Below are positions 1-16,500 of a DNA stretch of 64,000 bases, piece by piece. This DNA is from Glandiceps talaboti. Lineage: Eukaryota > Hemichordata > Enteropneusta > Spengelidae. The translations under genes and the position numbers were made by a program. The first letter of the stretch is position 1; each line of letters starts with the position of its first letter. Location of the stretch: positions 3,322,111-3,386,110 of the forward strand of contig NC_135571.1 in assembly GCF_964340395.1 (NCBI RefSeq), given 5' to 3'. The notes under the pieces were generated by a model. That model was given only the letters and a program-made list of their open reading frames with translations, was not told the origin of the DNA and did not search any database.

Positions 1-1736
1 TCCCTCGTCCACAGTTTTTCTTGGTTGCTTTGGGTTTTGGTACTGCAATTGGTTGCCATGGCATTGGGTTGTAGAAACTAGGAATGGGGTAGGCTCCAGC
101 ATCATAGTAACCTAGGGAAAAAAAATGAATTTTTAGATATTAGTAAATTGCTGTCACTTATCTATGAGCATAATGACATATCATGAATAGGTTTAGTTTT
201 GAAATAAAACTAGAGTAAGCTTTCCACAGTAGTATTAGCCTATGGTTATCTTAGTTTGTCTATAGTTAGCTTTCCATAGTAGTTTTGGTGTATATATCTT
301 AGTTTGTCTATAGTTAGTTTTCCATAGTAGTTTTGGTGTATATATCTTAGTATGTCTATAGTTAGCTTTCCATAGTAGTTTTGGTGTATATATCTTAGTT
401 TGTCTATAGTTAGCTTTCCATAGTAGTTTTGGTGTATATATCTTAGTTTGTCTATAGGTAGCTTTCCATAGTAGTTTTGGTGTATATATCTTAGTTTGTC
501 TATAGGTAGCTTTCCATAGTAGTATTAGTGTACGTATACATGTATGTCTATAGTTAGCTTTCCATGGTAGTTTTGGTGTATATATCTTAGAATGTCTAAA
601 GTTAGCTTTTCATAGTAGTATTAGTGTACGTATACATGTATGTCTATAGTTAACTTTCCATAGTAGTTTTGGTGTATATATCTTAGTTTGTCTATAGTTA
701 ACTTTCCATAGTAGTATATATCTTAGAATGTCTAAAGTTAGCTTTCCATAGTAGTATTAATGTACGTATACATGTATGTCTATAGTTAGCTTTCCATCGT
801 GGTTTTAGTATAATGTGTCTATCTTAACTTGTTTCCATAGTAACACAAACCTGTAAGAATTCCACTTGTATACCCAAAACTACTCTTCTGTGGTTTAGGA
901 CGATTCCTTGTCTGGTTTTTCCATTCATTATATTTTTCCTCAGCTTTTGCTTGTTTGTTTTTCTTTTCCTCCTCTTCTTTCAATTTCATCTGTTTTTCTT
1001 TCTCTTTCCTTGCCTGTTCTTGTTCCTTCTTCTTCTCAATCCAGTCATCAAAATTCTCCTATGAATTCAAAGAATGAAAATACAAAATTATTTATAACGT
1101 AGTGAAATGATATAAATGTCCAACTGAATAGAGTTAAAGCTGCACTAGCTGCAACTGAAACATTAAAAAAAAAATATTGCTAGGTACAATAACTTACTCT
1201 ATCATACACCCTGAACAGTATTGCATCACCTGTGGATAAACATATTTTTGTAGCATTATACACAACAAATCAAATCAATTTGATATGGGGTCTGCACCAG
1301 TGTGTTGTCTAAGCCAATTTGACGTGCCACTGATGTGTGATGCACACAATTTCTAGTGATGCACCAAAATTTGGTATTCCCCTATCTCTTACTATGTGAT
1401 GACTCACAAGAAATGATATTTTTTCTCATTTTGACCCACAACAACAAAATTTGGCTATCATTAGAGGGCACACTGGTGACTCTGTATTCAATTCAAAACC
1501 AAATGTCCCAGTTGCAACTAGCTCAGCTTTAATCCCTGTAGCTGCATCAGTATATAGCCTGTTCACTGTGTTCTGTTAGTGGTCTCAGCTCCTACTAAGA
1601 TCTCCAAAATAATGTTTGTATTGTTAACCATGAAGAAGTTGGTACATGTAATTACAATTTGAAAATGCGTGTCCAATAACCTGTTATTAATGCGACTGTG
1701 TTATTCAAATGAAGTCACTATGTAAACGTGTACACA

Positions 1737-1774
<38 letters not shown>

Positions 1775-2765
1775 GACATCCATATTGCCTCCCCAACAAC
1801 TTGATGTGGAAACTGTTGTAACTCACAAAGTGAAGTCAAAGGTCAAAGTTCACACACGTACCTTAGACTTTTCTTCTATTTTTCTCTTTTCTTCTTCTTT
1901 CAATTTTATCTGTATTTGTTCTTTTCTAGCTCGACTCTTCATTCTCATTTGTTCTCTCATATTTTTCTCCTCCACCCATTCTGTGTATTTTTCTTTTGCT
2001 TTACTATGTAGTTTCTCTTTTTCCCTTCGTTTCTCTTCTTCTTCTTGTTTTTTTCTTTCTTCATCTCTGAGTTGTTTCTTGACGTTCACTCTGTCCTCTT
2101 GTTCTTTGCGTATCAGCCATTCTTCCCAGGCTGATAGGTGATGTTCATTGCCTTCACCTTCTGAGTCATGAGTCTGTGTGTCTTCTAGTTGCCTATGTGA
2201 TTACAAAGTCGGTGTTATTACTATGGAAATAGCCACAAACTAAAAACTATAAATAATTGACAAAAAAATGTTCATCACCTTGGTAGATCAAATGATGTAC
2301 AAAGGTTATAACACACAAACAGTTCAAAGGTTTTAGCATTGAGCTTTCAAACTGTCTTGGATGATGATCCTCATTAGAATGACAAATTTTATATTTACAA
2401 CTATCCACTAAAATTATTATTGTTGCCAGTGGTAGACAAGTGGGTGATAGTAATGTCTTGGTTACATGGATATAATTTATCCTATAGTCAAGATAGTGTA
2501 ACTGTAATGAGGTTGAATGAGGTTGAATATGCTACCACAAGGAAGCCATCAAAAGATTTATTTTTACTGGTAAACCCAGGGTAGTCAGGTGACAACTATC
2601 CCCGTGTTTTATGTACAACCCCCACCCCCACCCCCGCACTTGAATAAAACATGGTGATGTATGAGATGTGCAATGCCGTTTTGAACCACCAAGTCTATTG
2701 ACTGCCCTGATACACACAAACACACCATGACACACATACACATACACATGTGCACACACACGCAT

Positions 2766-2806
<41 letters not shown>

Positions 2807-3869
2807 GACACATACAGGTGTATAGAATTCAGCAAAGTGATATGAGTAAACAACAATCAGCTGTTGACTACAATACAAACAAATGAATTGTCAGTTAAAA
2901 AATGCTGGCCTGCTGCCAAAAGAATCACATACATGTATTGCAAAAAAAAGTCTAATTTACCCTAACTTCAACAATCTTGTTTCCTTTTACAAAAGTACAC
3001 CAATATTCCATGACTATTATAAAATGTTGCAAATGACTAGAATTACTTTGTCTGTGCGTTTGTGCTTAATCAATGAACAGGACAGTCCCTTGCCCAGTAC
3101 TAGTACTGGGTCAGTATACCACTGTGTATTTACTATTTGGTTCTTATTATTTTATCACTGTACTTTCACACTATTTGAGATGAGCAAGCATTGTCAACTG
3201 TCAAGATGAAATAATGTGGAAATATACTGTAGCTATAACATTATGAGATGTTCATCAAACAGACTGAATTTAGCATGGGGGGCTACATTTGTATATCCAA
3301 ATTCTGTATTTCAGCTGACAATATTCTTATGTTACCATCTCTCTTATTTTTTCCGTCAGTTTATGAAATATTAATAATAAATTAGGCAGAGTCCAGTCGA
3401 GTGGGATATTTTTATTGTTGACACACAGTGACTCTCTTAGAGCCAAAAATACCCCCACGACTGGACTCTTGGCTGACAACAAACCAGTCCTGCTGACAGA
3501 CAGAGTGCGGGACTCGATTCTGACATTGGAGAAGGGGCGTTTGTCAGAGTCCCGACTTACACCGTCTGCAAGCAAGACTAAAGTTTAAAGTTTCAACATT
3601 GGTAAAAACAGAAAAAATGCAGAATAAAATGAGTAGTAACTTTACCTGTCGGAATCTTTAGTTTCTTCATCATCTGATATAGACCCTGACGATATACTGT
3701 CCACAGAACTATGTGATAAAACGGACAGAAGGGACCTTGTTGAGTCACCGGTTGAATCTAGCGAAAATGATCGATCACCAGAACCAACTCGTTTTGTCCG
3801 GCGATGTTTCTGTCTTGACTTTGCTGGATTTGGAGTTGACTGTGGACGATGTTCTATTCCTTGGTCCAT
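1..3869 (-). CDS. CCDC34: CCDC34 orthologue, coiled-coil domain protein (3' end outside window)
   Basis: Coding exons in transcription order: 3869-3646, 2192-1862, 1058-851, 111-1 (continues past the window edge). All junctions are GT-AG and keep one frame for 291 codons. The protein starts MDQGIEHRPQ and has a Ser-rich stretch (STRSLLSVLSHSS) like the human N-terminus. A conserved WEEWLIRKEQEDR segment follows, then a long Glu/Lys/Arg coiled coil, and a C-terminal PIPSFYNPMPWQPI block that matches human YPEPAFYNPIPWKPI. CCDC34 is known in vertebrates as a protein needed for sperm flagella and cilia. I chose the ATG at 3869; the frame is open upstream, but only with a TTG. Human CCDC34 is about 373 aa, so roughly 80 residues are missing off the edge. 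Gene identity is strong; the exact acceptor of the second exon (2192) was chosen because it is the one that keeps frame. Confidence 0.9.
217..830. repeat. 48-bp minisatellite in CCDC34 intron
   Basis: About 13 imperfect copies of a 48-bp unit built around CTTTCCATAGTAGTTTTGG and ATATATCTTAGTTTGTC fill the intron between coding exons 2 and 3 counted from the 3' side. Some units carry a variant GTACGTATACATGTATG segment, so two unit types are interleaved. Confidence 0.9.
1295..1478. mobile_element. Short TIR element (MITE), copy 1
   Basis: A 184-bp segment is bounded by inverted termini reading CACCAGTGTG and CACACTGGTG. Subterminal TCTAAGCCAATTTGA lies on the left and TTAGAGGGCACACT on the right. 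The interior (CACCAAAATTTGGT, CTATCTCTTACTATGTG, ACTCACAAGAAAT, ACAACAAAATTTGGCTATCA) recurs in the same order at 17996-18165. No coding capacity; a non-autonomous DNA element by structure. Confidence 0.75.
1741..1770. repeat. (CA)n microsatellite
   Basis: Fifteen CA units inside the CCDC34 intron. Confidence 0.95.
2770..2804. repeat. (CA)n microsatellite
   Basis: About 17 CA units, preceded from 2710 by a degenerate CA/CATA tract. It lies in the long first CCDC34 intron, where I see no coding sequence. Confidence 0.9.
3389..3468. repeat. Small foldback (inverted repeat)
   Basis: Arms of about 25 bp (GAGTCCAGTCG...ATATTTTT and its near complement ending CGACTGGACTC) flank a loop of about 30 bp. 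Just 5' of the first CCDC34 coding exon in genomic order, inside the first intron. Non-coding. Confidence 0.7.
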
Positions 3870-4525
3870 TTTGAGTGTTGTCTTCAATTTTGCAGATGCT
3901 GTATTTTCAGATCGTTAACGTTGGCAACGGTATAGCGTCCCCTACAATTCCTTATCAACAGCGACTCATTCACTTTTTAACTGTAAAAATGAATTTCGAA
4001 TGGAAATAATTCAATAACATTCAAAGTCCCTTTCACATGCACTCTTTTCGAAGAAGTCGGCTTGGTGAAAAATGACAATTGTGTCCGGCAAATCATCTGC
4101 GACTTGGAGTTTCACAGTTTTTTTGTCGTTGAATCTTTCTGGAAATATTTCAAAATGGCGCCCTGCCAAATCTCGCGAGAATTGCTATTAGCGCGAACGA
4201 CCGACCTTGAACGGCTCATAAAATGAACACCATCAGTAGTTGATGGCCATCGATTTCACAGTGGGTAAATTATCTAAGTTTTTGTTCTCTCCTGCCAAGA
4301 AATTTAGCCAAGTCTTCGGAGATAATATTCCACAGGTCTCGCATGTGTTCTCGTGTAACCTTTGCCCTCAGTATCTCGAGCAGGTATTGTTAGCATGTAA
4401 TATTGTTGGGTAGGTTGTCGAAATCACAGGTGTCTTTACGTACGTGTGTCTCTCTCTGCAGACACTCTTACAACTCAAAGACGGGAGTCAGAAGTCCGCG
4501 GAAAGAATGTTCTAATGGAAATGAC
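3870..4525. promoter_or_regulatory. Head-to-head CCDC34/TMEM19 promoter region
   Basis: Only 656 bp separate the CCDC34 start codon (minus strand) from the TMEM19 start codon (plus strand). The interval is richer in CpG than its flanks. It contains AAAATGGCGCC at about 4153-4163, which matches the YY1 core, and the palindrome TCTCGCGAGA at 4171-4180, a motif known from TATA-less and bidirectional animal promoters. A GTTAAC-GTT-GGCAAC sequence at 3914-3928 resembles an RFX X-box on the CCDC34 side. No TATA box was seen at a sensible distance. The shared-promoter role is inferred from geometry and motifs. Confidence 0.7.
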
Positions 4526-9714
<5,189 letters not shown>

Positions 9715-10020
9715 TGTTGTAAAGTTACAGTGCACTCATTGGCCAAACAAATATGATGTCACATTATGCCAGAGTCAGATGATGTCATCAAAATGTGGTA
9801 TTCTACTGCTCTCATTGATGATGTCACATTATGACAGAGACTGGTGATGTCATCGAATTGTGTTCTTTTGCTTACATATATGTCACCTTATGCCAGAGAC
9901 TGATGATGTCATCGAAACATGTTCTTTTGCTATCATTGATGATGTCACATTATGCCAGAGTTGGATGATGTCATCAAAATGTGTTCTTTTTGGGATGCTC
10001 AGCAAGTATGGAGTATGACA
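9715..10020 (+). repeat. TMEM19 3' UTR minisatellite
   Basis: Three to four copies of a 70-75 bp unit containing TGATGATGTCACATTATG and GATGATGTCATC.AAA.TGT. It begins within about 35 bp of the stop codon, so it is probably transcribed as 3' UTR. No clear AATAAA was found close downstream; the end of the mRNA is unknown. Confidence 0.7.
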
Positions 10021-10307
10021 TACACTCTTTATGAAATGTAGCATCAAAATTTATTGTTCATTTTCTATGACATTTACTGAGATTTGTGAATTGAAATTAT
10101 TTTTCCATTGCGTAAATTCATTGTTCACTTTTATTACTGCCAAACTTGTTTAAAGTACAGGCTAAGAATACAAAGCATATCAAGAAATATGTTTGCATTT
10201 CTGTCAACTCTTTCCAGACTTTTTCAAGTATGATATAACATTGGGCTTGGTCAAAGAAATGACTAGTCCTTTTGTCTACATTAACCTTTATTACCAACGT
10301 TTTAACC

Positions 10308-10362
10308 TCACACAGGAGGTTTCAACCTCACACAGGAGGTTTCAACCTCACACAGGAGGTTT
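10308..10362. repeat. 20-bp direct repeat
   Basis: Three tandem copies of a unit reading AACCTCACACAGGAGGTTTC; each unit is itself partly palindromic (AACCTC/GAGGTT). Confidence 0.9.
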
Positions 10363-10499
10363 TCTTCAGTTTAGAGTAGTATGGTGCATCAAGCTACTAA
10401 AAGCCGAGTTGGCTCACCATTGTAGTTGGACTGAGTGTAGCTTCTGCAACAAACTAAATATATAACACAGTTTCTTAGAATGTATAATTCTCAGTACCT

Positions 10500-11415
10500 G
10501 AAATAGAATATTACTGCGTAGGTGCATCATAAAAAATAACGAACGTTCGATTTCATAGTAAACACCATAACTTCTGCTCCAGATACTTCACATGCATTAC
10601 TATAGGCACGTGTGAGAATAAGTCGACCGTCTTGTTCTATTTTGACCCTCTAGTATGAGATAAAATGCTATTACAGGTACCAAGAATAGAGCACTCTTCA
10701 TAGACAGTACACATTATCAGGTTGACCAATAGTACAGGCACTGACTTTTAAATTGACCAATAGCACTGGCAGTGGCTGTCGAATTGACCAATTATAGGGG
10801 CACTGAGTGTCACATGATTATAGTTATGTCTTGTGTGATGCACAGTTTTGAATAATTTGTATTGATAGAGGGCGCACTGATTTAACATCAGCTAGTCCAA
10901 TTAACTATTAACTTGCAAAAATATTGATGGCACAGACAACACACTAATGTCACATGATAATTGATATAAATGCACTGATAGAGGGCGCACTGACTCATAT
11001 GATCAACCAAAAGATAAGGACATGTGCGTGTATGTCTGAAAACAAAAATTTATGTGTGTTAACTATAGTATTACATTAAAAACTTTTGTTCCAACAAATT
11101 TCAAGCAGGGATTTTATGTTTTATACTAAATGCGTCTGCCTACTTTTTTCAGGAAAACTTTCTAAGATAATTCAATAGTTGCTATGTGAAGCAACAAAAA
11201 GAAAAATTAATTTCAATATGATTTGGTAACTAAAAAATATGCAAGTTATTGAGTTTGTGATTGAGAAAAATAGTAAAATGCAACGTTCATTTTAAAATGT
11301 CTTTATTTGAATACAGGAAATAGTTTTAAAAGGGGGGGGGGGGGTGCAGCTCTTTTGAGTTAAGAGCACAAATGCGAAACTGCTTGTTGAAATCACCATA
11401 TTTCTATACAGTAAT
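10500..11415. other. Tail-to-tail intergenic DNA
   Basis: AT-rich sequence with no supported gene. It holds repeated short phrases (TTGACCAATAG at about 10721-10785 and TGATAGAGGGCGCACTGA at 10864 and 10977) and a G tract at 11332. The GAGGGCGCACTG phrase resembles the right end of the element at 1295-1478. Confidence 0.5.
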
Positions 11416-11522
11416 GTAGTAGTCTGTAAGGTATGCTGTGATAGGGCGCCCTCACACATCAGTCAACACCTCTCAGGTGTAGACCAGTGAGGGCAGCGTG
11501 ACACAGCATATCTTACACTACA
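11416..11522. repeat. Hairpin-forming short palindrome
   Basis: GTAAGGTATGCTGTG...AGGGCGCCCTCAC pairs with GTGAGGGCAGCG...CACAGCATATCTTAC across a loop of about 30 nt. About 107 bp overall. It could be a tiny foldback element; the fold is also of pre-miRNA size. Confidence 0.6.
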
Positions 11523-13180
11523 CGTCTATAACAGAAGGAACTATTAATGAAGAATTGATTCATTTGCTAGAGAGGTTAAACCTGCACTAGCTGTAACTAG
11601 GATATTATTCTTTTGATCCAAACTATATTCACTGAAAATTGTTGAAATACCAATGATTATTAGATGTTATTTCCTAATATATTTCTTTTGTTCGGCCAAG
11701 GAAAATATGAGTGGCCTAAGGGGCCTTTGTAACTGTGAGTCACTAGACGAGTAGTGACAACCCTTAGGTCACAAGAATTTTCCAGCTGAATGAACAAAAA
11801 TATTGGAGAATAACATTATTATACCAGTACCAGTATTATCAAAGAAACATCAGGGAGAGTAATGGCAATTTTTGAATATTTTGACTCATATTTCGAACAA
11901 AGCAGAACAAGTAACATAGACACATGTTATCTTGATGTAGAACGACCAGAGTATATATTCCATATTTTTATTGAACATGGCTCAAGCATGGTATAAAACA
12001 TTGTACACATCAATAAGATGTCTGTTTTATCTAGAATTAATAAGTTGAACTTGTGATGCAAATCCCAAAATCATGATTGGCTATATTATGGGTATGTGTA
12101 TTGCTACACAAATACGTTTCTACACAGATGATTCAATAGTGTGCAGGGTGTACAATATTACAAGAAAGTTATTATAGTCAACAGACCTATAGGGAAAAAA
12201 ATATTCCAGTTGCACCTAGTGCACCTTTTATGAACATTTTTGTGTGTATACATATAAACATACCAGGTTTGAGTTCAGTTAATTGCAAGCGATAGTTATA
12301 GTATTCTTCAGTACTGTGAATACCATTTAAAATATGCAGCAATGACACCAACAAATGTATAAACTCAGCTTGTCCCCCTTTAATTTTTATTTCCATTTGT
12401 TGATATTGTAATATTAAGAGTTGGCCTTTCTCCATGTGTCGCACAGTGAGAGTGTTGTTTTACACAGCTTCTTCAGAGGTTTATAGTACTCTCAGACAGG
12501 GAATTAAGCCTTCAGTTTACTAAGATAAGACACACACTAAAACTATTGTCACAACATGTTGACATAACAGTGATAAGCTATTGAATGGATGTTGGTTTAA
12601 TTATAGTCTCAGTAGGGAGGTGTCACAGAGTTTTATTGACAGAGTTCCATAAACTTTAACAGTGAAATGTTTTGGGACTTCCAATGTTTACACTATCTTG
12701 ATCACAGGGTGATTAGAATCACACAACAGAAGAACCATGATCATCCACTTGTGTAATCTACCACATTGAAGAACAATAGATTTAGTTTGCATCTATCTTT
12801 AATAGTAAACTGAAGGCTAAATTACCAGAGTCGTATTAGATTGGATACTAGACAGGAAAACTATGGCTGACAATAAATCTTGATATTGACTCGATCATAT
12901 TCTGAATATCGTCTGTTAAATCACACCTCTCATGATAGTGTTGTTTGTACTTGGGTTATGGACAGTCTCGTAATGTTGAATATAAAGCTAAAGAAGCAAA
13001 ATTCTTTCCTTTAGGTCATGGTCAGCGCTAAACAAACGTGCAATATTGTGATTGCTAATAGTCTACTAATCGCCTGTACATGTTTCATCATCCCACTTGC
13101 TGTAAACTAGACTCATTCACAGTCCACTGGTTTATCTACATTGTCATGGCACCTGAAACATTATATGTTAATCGTGACAT
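11523..13180. other. YEATS2 downstream region and gap
   Basis: No coding sequence. It holds the foldback at 12488-12831. On the minus strand AATAAA lies at 12632-12637, about 880 nt past the YEATS2 stop, and is one possible polyadenylation signal. Confidence 0.4.
12488..12831. mobile_element. Foldback element
   Basis: Left arm ACTCTCAGACAGGGAATTAAG then CCTTCAGTTTACTA (to 12522), and right arm TAGTAAACTGAAGGCTAAATT (from 12802), are inverted copies around about 280 bp of non-coding sequence. Confidence 0.65.
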
Positions 13181-13189
13181 TTGTTTCTA

Positions 13190-13550
13190 TGGCAATTTCA
13201 ATCATTCACTTCGAACTTGAACAATTAGTAGTTTCAGTTTCTGTGGTAACTTCCATAATTCACTTTGAACTTGAACAATTAGTGGCTTCTGTTTCCATGG
13301 CTACTTCCATCACTTTGAACTTGAACAATTAGTATCACTTTCTGTGGCAAATTCAATCATTCACTTTGAACTTGAACAATTAGCAGTTTCACTTTCTATG
13401 GCAAATTCAATTATTCACTTTGAACTTGAACAATTAGTAGTTTCCGTTTCTGTGGCAACTTCCATAATTCACTTGAACTTGAACAATAAGTGGCTTCTGT
13501 TTCCATGGCTACTTCCATCACTTTGAACTTGAACAATTATCTTGCGTTTC
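13190..13550. repeat. 54-bp minisatellite overlapping YEATS2 stop codon
   Basis: About seven copies of a unit with CACTTTGAACTTGAACAATTA and GTTTC.GTTTCTGTGG. On the minus strand the first unit supplies the last codons (DNCSSSK) and TGA of YEATS2; the rest would be 3' UTR. Confidence 0.9.
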
Positions 13551-16500
13551 CATGGCATCAACTCCAAGGTATTTGTTGGTCAGAAAGCTGTATTTTTGTT
13601 GGTTTAGTATACTTTGATAGACGTGAATAGGTAAGATTTCACCCGGACACCTAGTAAAGACAGATATTAACAATGTTATACCAATGTTTGAAGTTTGTGG
13701 CCACTTGTGATGTCATCACCAGAAGTATTCCCATAAACCCTTGCAGGAAATAGCCAACTTAAGTGGCCAAACAAATGCAAAGTGCAGTAGGGTTTCTTTA
13801 CAATATTTCAAAGTTGATTACATTATCAAGATGCTATTTTATCACCCCAAATCATATGCAAGTTGATAGCAGAAATCAATGCTAGTGTATTACAGTGTGT
13901 TGGTAATCCTTGTGTGCCAGTATGTCATAGGACATCACCCCCTGTGTTGGTAATCCTTGTGTGCCAGTATGTCATAGGACAACACCCCCTGTGTTGGTAA
14001 TCCTTGTGTGCCAGTATGTCATAGAACAACACCCCCTGTGTTGGTAATCCTTGTATGCCAGTATGTCATAGGACAACACCCCCTGGAAATAGAAGTAGTA
14101 GAACTCTCACCTGTTATCAGTTCTGTTACCATGGGCAATGGCTAAAGAATCTCTCATCAGATCATTCATAAACTCTAACATTGCCTGTATAAGAAACACA
14201 AAGAATTTAGAGTTTCCCAAAGCTTTTGTGTAGAGAATTGGGCACCCAAACACCCCCCCCCCCCCCCACACACACACATACACGCACACATTGCCAATCA
14301 TTTTGGAGGGCTCGGTACTTTTTCAAAAACTATGTCCTAATGAATCTGTCCTAATGAATTAACTCTTTGATAATAGTCTCAATGTTTACACTTGGATTGA
14401 AGGTAAATTTGTATTTCTAAATACCGTTGCCAATTGTAAATGACCAATTCCATGAACTTTTTTGCAGTGCTAAATAATGTGCACTAAGTAATCCTACACA
14501 AAAACTCAAGTTTGCCGATGAAGTGAGAATTCGTGGCCGCCATCTTGGCTTTTGGCAAGTCACCTTACTCTTCCGCCTTCCTTCGTCCCAGGTCGCCTGC
14601 TATAAACTATGACAATTAGTCATTCGGGAACAAAACGTTTTGAAATATCCGCAGGCGTTTTGTCTACCGAACACGCCCCTGATTTAGTGTCGTCTAGCGT
14701 TAAGATAGTATAGCGCCCCCAACGTCACAACATGGTACTTACTGTTAGCAACATTTCCTCCATAATTGGTGCATGTGTATCCTTGGTGATTTCAAGTGGA
14801 GGCAACTTCACCCCAATCTCCATGGAAACAAAAAACAGTATTGTCATTAAAAACGCTTTTTTGTCAGGAACACAGGTAAATGACTTTTTTTGCTGCACAA
14901 AGTCATAAGTAGACATTTTTAAGACTAGTAAATTTTGTCATTTAAAATTTTCAACTACTTCTAAAAGGAGACACTTTATATTAGTCACTACTTATTTCTG
15001 CCTTTTTGTTTTCCAAACTCAGCAAAAAATTAATCTTTGATAGAAATCTCTAGGTTTACAGAAATGTTTAGGTCAAAATATGTATAGTATAATGGCAATA
15101 CTATATGATGTCAAAGGTTCAGAGTTCATCTTACCTCTTGACATGTATTCTGTATGAACTCAGAATGCACAGTTGATGGTAAATACATCTGTATAGTATC
15201 ACTTCTTTCAGTGACTTCTTTTTTGACAAAGACTTTGTCACCTGTGATGTTGACAACATCAAGTTCAAGTTCATCGTCTGTGTCACCAGTCTGTAGTTCA
15301 GATTTTACTCGATCTACTTCATCCACCACACTTTTAGGAGTTGACAACGATGACTTGGCAATCAACCCTAGTAAATAAGAACATCAAATAAAAACAGTTG
15401 TCAACGATAAATCGGCAATCAACCCTTATATATAAAGACATCAAATTAAAACTGATAGTGTAAAGACTTGTCAGTAACAAGAATTTTATTCAAAAACAAC
15501 AACAGTAAAAGAAGTTTTAGTACATTTATTCAAGTGCAACTTTGACTTTTTTGAACTTTCTAAGTTTAGTTTTCCATTTTGTAATCTTTCACATTGCCTC
15601 ATCTCTTCATGTTTGACCAAGTAAACAGATAAAGCGAACAAGATATCTGTTTACTTGGTCTCTTCATGTTTGTTCTCTTGCGAAAACATTATAGATTCTG
15701 TGATCATATGTTTTAGGCACTAGACTTATCTTAGCGGAATACATAAAAAAACTTTTTCCATGGAAATAAGTCCTGCTTACATACTTTACAAGTTGTCATA
15801 TTTCTATATTCAGTTGTTGTGAAAAATGTCACTAACAGTTGCACTGAATATGGTGGACAGACCAGATAAGTTATTTACAAGTAATGTCTGTGTTCCTCTT
15901 GCACTGTCCCAAAATGTGCCAAGAAAGACCTAAATTTGCCATTCCATCACAATTTTTCAAGTGCCAAAATAATAATAATCGGTTTATTTACTCCAAATAA
16001 ATATAACAGTGGGTCGGGTAAATAGGGAGTCAGGATATAGCTTACAGCTAGTCTGGGACTGTCCACTCACATATCTATATCCAGAAATTCACAGCAAGGT
16101 ACTCAATATGACTCAAAATATATAATGTATTATGTACACATGATGGAAATTACAAATATACAGTTGATCAGTTATACTGTGTCAGTAGATGTTACTTGAA
16201 TACATTTACTCACCATCTTCATTCAGCCAAGTCATTTTACATTCATGATTCTCAATGTCTTCCTCCTCCTCCTCCTCCATCTCTTCCTCCCCCTCCCCCT
16301 CACTCTCTTCATCATCCTCATCATTATCATCATCATCTTCTTCTTCCCCCTCCTCCTCATCTTCCTCTTTGTCATCTTGCTCTTCTGTATCTTCAACTTC
16401 CTTCTTGATTTCCTTTGTCTGTGTTCTCTCACTTTCTATCATTTCAACATCTTCACTTTTGACATCCCCACACACTTCACATATACTGAAGACTGGTTAA

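Noticed and set aside
13918-14086. CRISPR-like array of regular repeats
   Set aside because: Repeats are contiguous without unique spacers, inside an animal intron; an ordinary minisatellite.
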